The translations under genes and the position numbers were made by a program. Under the pieces are notes generated by a model that worked only from the letters and a program-made list of their open reading frames with translations, searched no databases and was not told the origin of the DNA. From UBA8752 sp036159995 (GTDB lineage Bacteria > Bacteroidota > Bacteroidia > Flavobacteriales_D > Sanyastnellaceae), in assembly GCA_036159995.1 (NCBI GenBank), contig JAYYEI010000037.1, positions 39,171 through 103,170 on the forward strand: a stretch of DNA of 64,000 nt, given 5' to 3'. Below, piece after piece: positions 26,686 through 34,773 of this stretch (position 1 is its first letter; each line of letters begins with the position of its first letter).

Positions 26686-28884
26686 TCACTGACGCTCGCG
26701 GAGGATCTGGACGGATCCCGTGAAACGCTGGCCGTCGCTCCGGTCGAACTGGTAGTAGTACGTCCCGTCCGGACAGCCTTCGCCGTCCCATTGGCCGGTG
26801 TAGTCTGTGCTGGAGTACACTTCGTTGCCCCAGCGGTTGGTGATGCGCAGGTCGCTTCCCGCATAGCACTCCAGGCACTGGATCTGGAACTCGTCGTTCT
26901 TGTTGTCCCCGTTGGGGGTGAAGACGTTGGGGATGATCATCTCGCAGATGTCCACGTCCACCGTGGCCTGGTCGCTCAACCCGCATTCATCCGTGACCAC
27001 CACGATGGTCGTGGTGAGGACGTCGTCGACATACAGGCTTCCGGTTTCGTTGGTGAACACCACGTTGGAGTCGGTGGCGGCCGTTAGGGGCGTGCCGTCG
27101 AGGCCGGCGAAGGTGTAGCTCTGCGTGCCTCCTTCGATGCCGAGCACGGCGGATTCGCCAGGACACAGGTCGATGTCGTAAGCCACCACCGGATCAAAGG
27201 TGGGCACCAGGACGGTCCACAGGGCCTCGTCAGCTTGGCCGCAGGCGTCCTCAGCGTTGACGGTGAACGTCTCGTTGGTGCTCGGGCTCACATTGGCATT
27301 GCCTCCGGTCGCATTGTCAACGTTGGAGGACCACGACCAGGTGACGGTGCCGGTTCCTGAGAGGACCTCGGTACCGAGCTGGACGGGATCTCCCGGACAA
27401 TAGGGTTCGTCGAGCTGGACGATCTCGACCTCAAGCTCAGCGGGAGGGACCAGGTCGACCGGCAGGACAAGTGAGTCGCCACAGACGTCGGTCACGGTCA
27501 GTGTGATGGTCGTCGGTTCCGGGTCCTCATACTCGATGGTGGCCGTGCTGTCTCCCGTGCTCCATCCGAAGACAAAGGGGGCGTAGCCTTGTGTGACTAG
27601 GGCGGAGACCTCTACGGGCGGGCAAAGGGCCACCTCGTCGGGAACCTGGACGAGTAGGGGGTCGGGATCCTGAATGACCAGCGTTGCAGAAGCCAGGGTG
27701 GTGTCCCCGCACAGGTTGACATAGAGGTATTCGAGGGTAACCGTCTCGGGGCCTTCCGCGAGGTTGTCGTCGATGACGATGAGGGGGATGAGCAGCTCAC
27801 TGACACCGGGCTCCAAGACCACAGAGGTGTCAATGGGCTCGAAGTCGGCCCCGGGCAGGGCCGTTCCGTAGACCGTCACCTCCAGGGTGTCGGCGAAGTC
27901 GGCGAGGGGGCGGATCACGGTGAAGCCGGCCTCATTGCAGCCCTCCACCACGACGGAATCGCCGAGGAAGACCGGGGCGCCCCCGATGCTGGCGGACGCC
28001 TCGATGCTGGCGCTGTTGGAGGAGAAGCTGCCGCCTTCGAGGAACACCGCACTGTCAAAGGCCGTGTCTCCGGCGTCGGCGATGGCAATCTTGATGTGGT
28101 AGGTCTGGCCGCACTGGACCTGGGCAGCGGCGGTCAGAATGACCGTGAAGCCGTCAAACTGGACCGAGGTCGGATCGTTGTTGCCGTCGTTGTCGACGTA
28201 GTAGTCCGTGTTGAGGTTCCACTGCTCGGAGACCTGATTGCAGTTGGAAGCGGTTCCGGCGAACCCGGGCTGTCCGTTGTTCACCGAGTTGATCGTCACC
28301 GGGATGGTTTCGCCCTCGAGGACCGGGTTGGGGATGGTGGCGAGGTTGATCGCATTGTCCGAGTAGGGGCCGACGATGCCCGGGCCGGACAGGAAAAATC
28401 CAAAGGCATCATTCACCGATCCACAGACGTACTCGTTGTACTCCTCAGAAGCAAATATGTAGTTGAAAATCAATGAGTCACCGGATGGAACAAAGTCGAA
28501 TTCGAGGATGGCGGCATCGTTCGTGTTGAACGTGCTCAAGGCCGTCAGGTCGGGGTCCCCCGCACCGAAGTTGCCGCCGCCAAGTCCTGCCCCTCCCGCA
28601 TCGTTGGGGCCGATGGCCACATCGATGTCGCCCGTGGCGAGTATGATGCCATCGGGGATGTCGATGTTGGTTGCATTGGCATCAAAGCTGCCAATCTGGT
28701 TGAGGTCGCCACTGAAGGTGATGTTGCTGACCTCCACGCCCTCTCCGAGAAGATATTCCAGCAGGGCCTGCTCGGGCGTGACGGTGTTGTCCGTGATGAG
28801 CTGGGCGCCCGCTCCGGTGGCCGCCAACAGCAGGGGAAGGAGGACGAGGGCCTTGGCGTTGTTCAGAATCCGATTGTAGAGCAT
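26686..28884 (-). CDS. Choice-of-anchor-L surface protein with type B T9SS sorting domain
   Basis: A secreted protein of 732 residues. The signal peptide ends near residue 28 (ATGAGAQ). Residues about 30-280 form a choice-of-anchor L domain (IPDGIILATGDI, FDFVPSGDSLIFNYIFASEEY, VNDAFGFFLSGPG). Ig/PKD-like beta-sandwich modules follow (about 290-640). The last 85 residues are the gliding-motility-associated C-terminal domain (type B): IIPNVFTPNGDNKNDEF, ITNRWGNEVY, GTYYYQF. This marks it as T9SS cargo, probably a surface adhesin or sheath protein. TAAATTCC (28902-28895, minus) lies 10 bases before the start. Confidence 0.9.
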   Translation of the reverse strand: MLYNRILNNAKALVLLPLLLAATGAGAQLITDNTVTPEQALLEYLLGEGVEVSNITFSGDLNQIGSFDANATNIDIPDGIILATGDIDVAIGPNDAGGAGLGGGNFGAGDPDLTALSTFNTNDAAILEFDFVPSGDSLIFNYIFASEEYNEYVCGSVNDAFGFFLSGPGIVGPYSDNAINLATIPNPVLEGETIPVTINSVNNGQPGFAGTASNCNQVSEQWNLNTDYYVDNDGNNDPTSVQFDGFTVILTAAAQVQCGQTYHIKIAIADAGDTAFDSAVFLEGGSFSSNSASIEASASIGGAPVFLGDSVVVEGCNEAGFTVIRPLADFADTLEVTVYGTALPGADFEPIDTSVVLEPGVSELLIPLIVIDDNLAEGPETVTLEYLYVNLCGDTTLASATLVIQDPDPLLVQVPDEVALCPPVEVSALVTQGYAPFVFGWSTGDSTATIEYEDPEPTTITLTVTDVCGDSLVLPVDLVPPAELEVEIVQLDEPYCPGDPVQLGTEVLSGTGTVTWSWSSNVDNATGGNANVSPSTNETFTVNAEDACGQADEALWTVLVPTFDPVVAYDIDLCPGESAVLGIEGGTQSYTFAGLDGTPLTAATDSNVVFTNETGSLYVDDVLTTTIVVVTDECGLSDQATVDVDICEMIIPNVFTPNGDNKNDEFQIQCLECYAGSDLRITNRWGNEVYSSTDYTGQWDGEGCPDGTYYYQFDRSDGQRFTGSVQILRERQ

Positions 28885-28927
28885 GGTGGAGCCCGGAATT
28901 TAAATCAGGGACGGGCTGGACGCGGAT

Positions 28928-28935
28928 TAACTTGC
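28928..28935 (+). promoter_or_regulatory. -7-like element before the ABC ATPase gene
   Basis: TAACTTGC resembles the -7 element with one T missing and is separated from ATG 28940 by four bases. The same seven-base-core variant occurs before tRNA-Ser (TACCTTGC). Confidence 0.4.
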
Positions 28936-28939
28936 ACCC

Positions 28940-29638
28940 ATGCCGGCGTTGATACAGGTGGATGATGTGTGGAAGACCTACCAGGTGGGCCAGCAGCAGG
29001 TGCACGCCCTCCGGGGGCTGTCGGTCGACATCGCACAGGGAGAGTACACGGCATTGATGGGGCCTTCGGGTTCCGGTAAGTCAACGCTGATGAACATGCT
29101 CGGTTGCTTGGACACCCCAACATTGGGCCGTTACCGCCTCGCTGGGGAGGATGTGGGCACCCTTGACGACGACGCCCTGGCCGACATCCGGAACCGGCGG
29201 ATCGGCTTCGTCTTCCAGACGTTCAACCTCATGCCGCGCTACACGGCCCTCGAGAATGTGGCCCTGCCGCTCGTTTACGCCGGGGCGTCCCGCGCAGACC
29301 GGGAGGCCCGGGCCCGGGAGGTCCTCGAGCAAGTCGGGCTCGCCGACCGCATGGACCACCGACCCAATGAACTGTCCGGCGGACAGCGGCAGCGCGTGGC
29401 CGTGGCCCGGGCCCTCGTCAACCGGCCGGATTTGCTGCTCGCGGACGAACCGACGGGCAACCTCGACACGAAGACGTCGCTCGAGATCATGGCCCTCTTC
29501 GGCGAAATCCACGCGGCGGGAAACACCGTCGTGCTGGTCACCCACGAGGAAGACATCGCGGCCTATGCCCACCGGGTCGTCCGTCTCCGGGATGGCGTGG
29601 TTTCCGCAGACGAAACCAAGACGCCGAATCCGGCCTGA
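28940..29638 (+). CDS. ABC transporter ATP-binding protein, LolD/MacB family
   Basis: A cytoplasmic ATPase subunit of a type VII (MacB/LolCDE-like) transporter, which works on lipoproteins or exported compounds from the periplasmic side. The product is 232 residues. Walker A GPSGSGKST, Q-loop VFQTFNLMPRYT, signature LSGGQRQRVAVARAL, Walker B LLLADEPTGNLD and the switch His in LVTHEED are all intact. The insertion MLGCLDTPTLG is typical of the LolD/MacB group. No permease gene is next to it; asnS follows after 20 bases, so its partner is elsewhere. Confidence 0.88.
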   Translation: MPALIQVDDVWKTYQVGQQQVHALRGLSVDIAQGEYTALMGPSGSGKSTLMNMLGCLDTPTLGRYRLAGEDVGTLDDDALADIRNRRIGFVFQTFNLMPRYTALENVALPLVYAGASRADREARAREVLEQVGLADRMDHRPNELSGGQRQRVAVARALVNRPDLLLADEPTGNLDTKTSLEIMALFGEIHAAGNTVVLVTHEEDIAAYAHRVVRLRDGVVSADETKTPNPA

Positions 29639-29645
29639 ATCGCCG

Positions 29646-29653
29646 CATCTTTG
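29646..29653 (+). promoter_or_regulatory. -7-like element before asnS
   Basis: CATCTTTG, one mismatch to TAnnTTTG, is separated from the GTG start at 29659 by five bases. It lies just after the stop of the preceding ABC gene. Confidence 0.45.
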
Positions 29654-29658
29654 CCGGC

Positions 29659-31089
29659 GTGAAGAGACACGCCATTTCCGAATTGCTCGACACGGCACGC
29701 GTCGGGCAGAATGTCACCGTCTGCGGCTGGGTGCGCACCTTCCGCAACAACCAGTTCCTCTCTGTCAATGACGGGTCGTGCCTGGGCAACCTGCAGCTTG
29801 TCCTCGACCGCGAGGGCACCGAGGAGGCCCTGCTCAAGCGGCTCACCACCGGTGCAGCCATCCGGGCTGAGGGCACCCTCGTGGAGAGCCAGGGAGCCGG
29901 CCAGGTCACCGAGGTGGACGTGACCAGCATCGAGGTGCTCGGTGACGCCGACCCGGAGGTGTACCCCATCCAGATGAAGCGCCACACCATGGAGTTCCTT
30001 CGGGAAAAGGCCCACCTGCGCTTCCGGACCAGCACGTTCAACGCCGTCTTCCGCCTCCGCCACGGCCTGCAGTATGCCATCCACGAGTACTTCGATCAGG
30101 CTGGGTTCTACATGCTCCACACCCCCATCATCACCGGAAGCGACGCCGAGGGAGCGGGAGAGATGTTCCAGGTGACGACCCTGAACCTCGATGAGGTGCC
30201 GAAGACCGAGGATGGGGCCGTCGACCATGCGGCCGACTTCTTCGGCAAGCCCTCCAACCTGACCGTTAGCGGCCAGTTGGAGGCCGAGCTTGGTGCCATG
30301 GCACTTGGCAAGGTGTACACCTTCGGCCCGACGTTTCGGGCGGAGAACAGCAACACATCCCGGCACCTCGCCGAGTTCTGGATGATCGAACCCGAGGTGG
30401 CCTTCAACGACCTGACCGACAACATGGATCTTGCCGAGGATTGCCTTCGCTTCGTCCTGACCAAGGTCCTGGAGCGCTTCCCGGCCGAGCTGGAGTTCCT
30501 CGCCAAGCGGGAGGCCGACATCGAGAAGCAACTGCCGGCCGACCAGCGCAACGAGATGGGCCTCATCGAGCGCCTCCGCTTCGTTACGGAGAATCCCTTC
30601 GTCCGGATCACCTACACGGAGGCCATCGACCTGCTCCGCAACTCCAAGCCCTTCAAGAAGAAGAAGTTCAAGTACCCTGTGGAGTGGGGCATCGATCTCC
30701 AGAGCGAGCACGAGCGCTGGTTGGTGGAGAAGAAGTTCAAGCAGCCGGTCATCCTGACCGATTACCCGGCGGAGATCAAGGCCTTCTACATGCGCGCCAA
30801 CGACGACGGCAAGACGGTCGCGGCCATGGACGTTCTGGTGCCGGGCATCGGCGAGCTCGTGGGGGGAAGCCAGCGGGAGGAGCGCCTGGACGTGCTCAAG
30901 AAGAAGTGCGCCGATTTCGACATCCCGGAAGACCACGTCTGGTGGTACCTCGACACGCGCCGCTTCGGAACGGCACCCCACGCCGGCTTTGGCATGGGAT
31001 TTGAAAGGTTGGTCATGTTCGCCACCGGCATGACGAACATCCGCGATGTGATTCCGTTCCCGCGGACCCCGCAGAACGCGGAGTTCTGA
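29659..31089 (+). CDS. asnS: Asparaginyl-tRNA synthetase
   Basis: The class IIb aminoacyl-tRNA synthetase that charges tRNA-Asn. The product is 476 residues. An N-terminal OB-fold anticodon-binding domain (TVCGWVRTFRNNQFLSVNDG) is followed by the catalytic core. Motif 2 is TFRAENSNTSRHLAEFWMIEPE and motif 3 is GFGMGFERLVMF with the conserved Arg. The start is GTG: no ATG exists in frame near the OB-fold, and it lies five bases after CATCTTTG. A perfect hairpin follows the stop codon. Confidence 0.96.
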   Translation: MKRHAISELLDTARVGQNVTVCGWVRTFRNNQFLSVNDGSCLGNLQLVLDREGTEEALLKRLTTGAAIRAEGTLVESQGAGQVTEVDVTSIEVLGDADPEVYPIQMKRHTMEFLREKAHLRFRTSTFNAVFRLRHGLQYAIHEYFDQAGFYMLHTPIITGSDAEGAGEMFQVTTLNLDEVPKTEDGAVDHAADFFGKPSNLTVSGQLEAELGAMALGKVYTFGPTFRAENSNTSRHLAEFWMIEPEVAFNDLTDNMDLAEDCLRFVLTKVLERFPAELEFLAKREADIEKQLPADQRNEMGLIERLRFVTENPFVRITYTEAIDLLRNSKPFKKKKFKYPVEWGIDLQSEHERWLVEKKFKQPVILTDYPAEIKAFYMRANDDGKTVAAMDVLVPGIGELVGGSQREERLDVLKKKCADFDIPEDHVWWYLDTRRFGTAPHAGFGMGFERLVMFATGMTNIRDVIPFPRTPQNAEF

Positions 31090-31093
31090 GTGT

Positions 31094-31115
31094 AATGCGG
31101 TGGCGACACCGCATT
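31094..31115 (+). terminator. Perfect hairpin between asnS and rpoN
   Basis: AATGCGGTG and CACCGCATT pair over nine bases around a GCGA tetraloop. No T-run follows. Instead the last base of the stem begins TAAATTCC, the putative rpoN promoter. It may end asnS transcription, protect its 3' end, or be an operator over the rpoN promoter. Confidence 0.5.
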
Positions 31116-31122
31116 AAATTCC
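31115..31122 (+). promoter_or_regulatory. -7-like element before rpoN
   Basis: TAAATTCC lies three bases before ATG 31126. The same octamer precedes the choice-of-anchor-L gene at 28902-28895 (minus). It directly touches the upstream hairpin. Confidence 0.4.
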
Positions 31123-31125
31123 AGC

Positions 31126-32574
31126 ATGCTCAAGCAAAGCCTCCAGCAGAAACTCCAGCAGAAGCTGAGCCCCCAGCAGATCCAGCTGATGAAGCTGCTG
31201 CAGGTGCCCACGCTGGAATTGGAGGCGCGCATCAAGGAGGAATTGGAGGCCAACCCCGCCCTCGAGGAGGGCCGGGAAGAGGAGGAGGAGTTCGACCGCG
31301 CGGACGGCCTGGATGACGACCGGGGCGAGACCCGGGACGACTTCGACTTCGACGCCTACCTCGACGACCCCACGCCGAGCTACCGCTACGCCGTCAACAA
31401 CCACGGAGAGGACGAGGACCGGGACCTGCCCTTCGGGGCCGGGGAGACCTTCGCCGAGCGCCTCACGGCGCAGGTCGGGTTGCGTCCGGTGACCGACCGC
31501 CAGCGCCTGTTGGCCTCGTTCCTCATCGGCAACCTCGACGAGGCCGGTTATCTGCGACGGGACCTGTATTCCATCACGTCGGATCTCGCCTTCGGGCAGG
31601 GCATCGAGGTGGAGGAGGAGGAGCTCGAGGCCGTGCTCGGCATCGTCCAGCAGCTGGACCCCGCCGGGGTCGGTGCGCGGGACCTTCAGGAATGCCTCCT
31701 GCTCCAGCTCGACCGCAAGCTCGAGTCCGCGCCGGAGGATGGGCCGCTGCGGTTGGCCCATCGCATGCTGTCCGAGCAGTTTGACGCCTTCACGAAGAAG
31801 CACTACGACAAGCTGATCAGCCGCCTCGAAGTCGAGGAGGACATGCTCAAGGCCGCCATCGATGAAATCACGCGGCTCAACCCGAAGCCGGGCAATTCCG
31901 GATCGGATTCCTCCCGGCCCATCCAGGCGGTGGTGCCGGATTTCCAGGTCTCCGTCGAGGGGGACGCCCTTCGCCTCCAGATCAATGGGCGCAACGCTCC
32001 GGAGCTGCGCGTGTCCAATGAGTACCGCGAGATGATGGCCGGGTACGCGGCGGCCAAGAAGCCCGACAGGGCCCAGAAGGAGGCCATCACCTTCGTCAAG
32101 CGCAAGGTCGATGCGGCCAAGTGGTTCATCGATGCCATCAACCAGCGTCGCAACACGCTCAAGATCACGATGGAGGCCATCATGGAGCACCAGGAAGCGT
32201 ACTTCCTGACCGGCGATGAGACGGAGCTCAAGCCCATGATCCTCAAGGACATCGCGGAGCGGATTGGCATGGACATCAGCACCGTGTCGCGGGTGGCCAA
32301 TTCGAAGTATGTCCAGACCCCATACGGGACCTTCCTGCTCAAGACGCTGTTCAGCGAATCCCTCTCCACGGACAGCGGGGAGGAGGTGTCGACCCGGGAG
32401 GTCAAGAAAATCCTCGAGGAAGCCGTCGGAGAGGAGGACAAGCGCAAGCCGCTGAGCGATGAAAAGCTGATGAAGGTCTTGCAGGACAAGGGCTACCAGA
32501 TCGCCCGGCGGACCGTCGCCAAGTACCGGGAGCAACTCGGCATTCCCGTCGCACGGCTCAGGAAAGAACTCTGA
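31126..32574 (+). CDS. rpoN: RNA polymerase sigma-54 factor
   Basis: The alternative sigma factor that needs AAA+ activators and reads -24/-12 promoters. The product is 482 residues. Region I is Gln/Leu-rich (QSLQQKLQQKLSPQQIQLMK), followed by an acidic region II (EEEEFDRADGLDDD, about 50-105), the core-binding region, a helix-turn-helix (DISTVSRVANSKYVQT) and the C-terminal RpoN box ARRTVAKYREQ. It is full length. No sigma-54 activator gene is present in the window. The stop overlaps the ATG of the next gene (TGATG). Confidence 0.96.
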   Translation: MLKQSLQQKLQQKLSPQQIQLMKLLQVPTLELEARIKEELEANPALEEGREEEEEFDRADGLDDDRGETRDDFDFDAYLDDPTPSYRYAVNNHGEDEDRDLPFGAGETFAERLTAQVGLRPVTDRQRLLASFLIGNLDEAGYLRRDLYSITSDLAFGQGIEVEEEELEAVLGIVQQLDPAGVGARDLQECLLLQLDRKLESAPEDGPLRLAHRMLSEQFDAFTKKHYDKLISRLEVEEDMLKAAIDEITRLNPKPGNSGSDSSRPIQAVVPDFQVSVEGDALRLQINGRNAPELRVSNEYREMMAGYAAAKKPDRAQKEAITFVKRKVDAAKWFIDAINQRRNTLKITMEAIMEHQEAYFLTGDETELKPMILKDIAERIGMDISTVSRVANSKYVQTPYGTFLLKTLFSESLSTDSGEEVSTREVKKILEEAVGEEDKRKPLSDEKLMKVLQDKGYQIARRTVAKYREQLGIPVARLRKEL

Positions 32575-33188
32575 TGCGCGCGTTGGCGGTTTTGGTCTCC
32601 TACGTGTTCCACCCCTTGTGGACGCCCCTGATCGTGCTGGGCCTGTTGTGGTCGGTGGATCCCTGGCTCCGGATGCAGCCCGCGGTGATGACCTATGTGG
32701 CCTCCGTCATGCTCATCAATGCCGTCGCGCCCGCCGTTTCCCTCTATGTGCTGCACCGCCGGGGCGTGCTCGGTGACCTGGAGGTTTCGGACCGGTCCGA
32801 GCGGACCCTGCCCTTCCTCATCGTGCTGTTCTATCAGGCCCTCGGCTGGTTCGCCCTGACCCGTCCCGGCGTCTATCTCCCGCCGGAACTGCTTGGACTC
32901 GTGGTGGCCATGGTGGCTGCGCTGGCCCTGGCCCTGATCGTGAACCGGCGCATCAAACTCAGCATGCACCTGATGGCCAATGGCGGGGGCTTCGGCGCCA
33001 TGTGGGCCTTCAATCAGCTCCACGGGTTGGGCCTCGAAGCATGGTTGCCACTGGGGTTTCTGCTGGCCGGTATCATCGGATGGTCCCGCATGGCGATGGG
33101 CGTTCACACTCCACGGGAATTGGCCCTCGGCTTCCTCGTCGGCTTTACGATGATGCGCGCGGTCGTGGAATCGGGCTGGACGCCCTGA
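32574..33188 (+). CDS. PAP2-like integral membrane protein
   Basis: A 204-residue polytopic membrane protein with about six hydrophobic segments. Near the C-terminus RIKLSMHLMANGG and SRMAMGVHTPRELALGFLVG resemble the PAP2 lipid-phosphatase patterns (Lys/His loop and SRxxxxxH followed by an acidic residue and Gly), but the canonical PSGH loop appears as SMHLMANGG. It may act on isoprenyl or lipid phosphates, or be an inactive relative. Its start codon overlaps the rpoN stop, so it is translated from the same mRNA. It converges on galE. Confidence 0.65.
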   Translation: MRALAVLVSYVFHPLWTPLIVLGLLWSVDPWLRMQPAVMTYVASVMLINAVAPAVSLYVLHRRGVLGDLEVSDRSERTLPFLIVLFYQALGWFALTRPGVYLPPELLGLVVAMVAALALALIVNRRIKLSMHLMANGGGFGAMWAFNQLHGLGLEAWLPLGFLLAGIIGWSRMAMGVHTPRELALGFLVGFTMMRAVVESGWTP

Positions 33189-33191
33189 CGC

Positions 33192-34229
33192 TCAGTCGTT
33201 CCGCCCAAGGCGCTGCTGCCAGCGCCAGGCGTCCGCCAGGCAGGTCTCGAGGGACCGCTCCGTCCGCCAGTCCAATTCCTTGGCCGCCTTGGTGGGGTCG
33301 GCATAGATCGCCGTTACATCTCCGGACCTCCGACCCCCTATGCGATGGGGCACGTCCAGGCCGGTGGCGGTGGTGAAGGCGGCGATCACCTCCTTCACGC
33401 TGGAACCTCGGCCAGTCCCGAGGTTGAACGTCTCGAGTCGGCCTTCGTTCCTTTCCAACCAGCGCAGGGCCGACACGTGGGCCTCGGCCAGGTCGCAGAC
33501 GTGGAGGTAGTCCCGGATGCAGGTGCCGTCCGGGGTGGGGTAGTCGTCTCCGAAGACCGTCAGCGGCCCCCGCAATCCGGCCACGGCCTGAGTCAGGAAG
33601 GGCACGAGGTTGGCCGGCGGGCCAAGGGGCAACTCTCCGATCTCAGCGCTGGGATGGGCGCCGATGGGGTTGAAGTACCGCAACAGCGCGACCCCGAGAT
33701 CTCCACCGGCCGCCTGGTGGGCGTGGTGGAGCAGGGTCTCGCAGGCCTGCTTGGTGAAGCCGTAGGGTGAGGCCGCTGGCAGGATGGGGGCCGTTTCGGA
33801 GACAGGGAGAATTTCAGCCTCCCCGTAGACGGTGCAGGAGGAGCTGAAGACGAGGTGCCGAACCCCGTGTCGACGGAGCAGGGCCGTGAAGCGGGCCGTA
33901 CCGCCAATGTTGTTGTCGACGTATTTCTCGGGATGTTCGACGCTTTCACCGACGGCCTTGTCCGCCGCAAAATGAATGGCGCCATGGACCGGCCGATCCA
34001 AGACGGGAGCCATCGCTTCGGCGTCTCCGCAATCGACGCGGTGCCATTCAATCTCCCGGTCGACGATGCGTCGGATGCCGTCGACGGCCTCTTCCCGACT
34101 GTTTCTGAGGTCGTCCACGAGGACCGGCTCATAGCCAGCTTCGACGAGGGAAACGGCGGTGTGGGAGCCGATGAATCCGGCGCCTCCGGTCACCACGATG
34201 CGCTTGCCTGCCTGCGGGCCCTCGGTCAT
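33192..34229 (-). CDS. galE: UDP-glucose 4-epimerase
   Basis: An NAD-dependent short-chain dehydrogenase-type epimerase interconverting UDP-glucose and UDP-galactose for surface polysaccharides. The product is 345 residues from ATG 34229. Motifs: VTGGAGFIGSHTAV (NAD loop), HFAADKAVGESV, SSSCTVYG, and catalytic Tyr-x3-Lys in SPYGFTK; C-terminal LETFNLGTGRGSSVKEV. GATATTGC (34240-34233, minus) lies three bases before the start. An upstream in-frame start at 34304 would overlap the divergent hpt gene and is rejected. Confidence 0.95.
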   Translation of the reverse strand: MTEGPQAGKRIVVTGGAGFIGSHTAVSLVEAGYEPVLVDDLRNSREEAVDGIRRIVDREIEWHRVDCGDAEAMAPVLDRPVHGAIHFAADKAVGESVEHPEKYVDNNIGGTARFTALLRRHGVRHLVFSSSCTVYGEAEILPVSETAPILPAASPYGFTKQACETLLHHAHQAAGGDLGVALLRYFNPIGAHPSAEIGELPLGPPANLVPFLTQAVAGLRGPLTVFGDDYPTPDGTCIRDYLHVCDLAEAHVSALRWLERNEGRLETFNLGTGRGSSVKEVIAAFTTATGLDVPHRIGGRRSGDVTAIYADPTKAAKELDWRTERSLETCLADAWRWQQRLGRND

Positions 34230-34302
34230 GCTGCAATATCGGTAACCTTTCCCCCGCAATTCCCGTAGAGTGCGTGTCGGATTCCATTCCGTCGATTCAC
34301 GC

Positions 34303-34725
34303 ATGTCCTCAGTGCACTATAACCTCGATTACCTCCAGCAGGTGTTCCAAGGCAACGATGCCATGGTCCGCCGCATCCTGGATTCCTTCGAGGAGCAGGT
34401 GCCCGGTTATCTCGACGAGATGGAGGCCCGGTGGAGCCGCGGGGAATGGAGGGATCTCCATCCCCTCGCGCACAAGGCGCGGAGCAGCATCAGCATGCTG
34501 GGCATGGACTCCCTGCTCGACGACATCCTGCACATCGAACAGACCTCCCGCAACGGGGACGACGAAGCGGACATCGGAGCCCGACTCGGTTCCGCAAGGC
34601 GCTCGCTTTCCCTCGCCCTCGAGGCCCTGCGGAGGGACCGGGCCGGCCAGGTACTGAGCCGGACAGACCGCCCCGCGTCCAACCCTTCCCGCCCGTCCCG
34701 GAAGTCCGGATTGAGGCGGGCCTGA
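34303..34725 (+). CDS. Hpt-domain histidine phosphotransfer protein
   Basis: A small four-helix phosphotransfer protein of 140 residues from ATG 34303. The phosphorylatable His lies in LHPLAHKARSSISMLGM (about residue 55), matching the HxxKxxSxxxG pattern of Hpt domains. The last 30 residues are a Ser/Pro/Arg-rich tail (NPSRPSRKSGLRRA), probably disordered. No histidine kinase or response regulator is nearby, so it is an orphan relay protein. It is divergent from galE. Confidence 0.85.
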   Translation: MSSVHYNLDYLQQVFQGNDAMVRRILDSFEEQVPGYLDEMEARWSRGEWRDLHPLAHKARSSISMLGMDSLLDDILHIEQTSRNGDDEADIGARLGSARRSLSLALEALRRDRAGQVLSRTDRPASNPSRPSRKSGLRRA

Positions 34726-34761
34726 TCCCGATCGTCCCCGACCGGGACCCGGTCCGCGTGG

Positions 34762-34769
34762 TACCTTAG
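34762..34769 (+). promoter_or_regulatory. -7-like element before the DUF4301 gene
   Basis: TACCTTAG is separated by four bases (GGGC) from the GTG start at 34774. It fits the window-wide pattern of a -7-like octamer immediately before the start codon. Confidence 0.4.
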
Positions 34770-34773
34770 GGGC

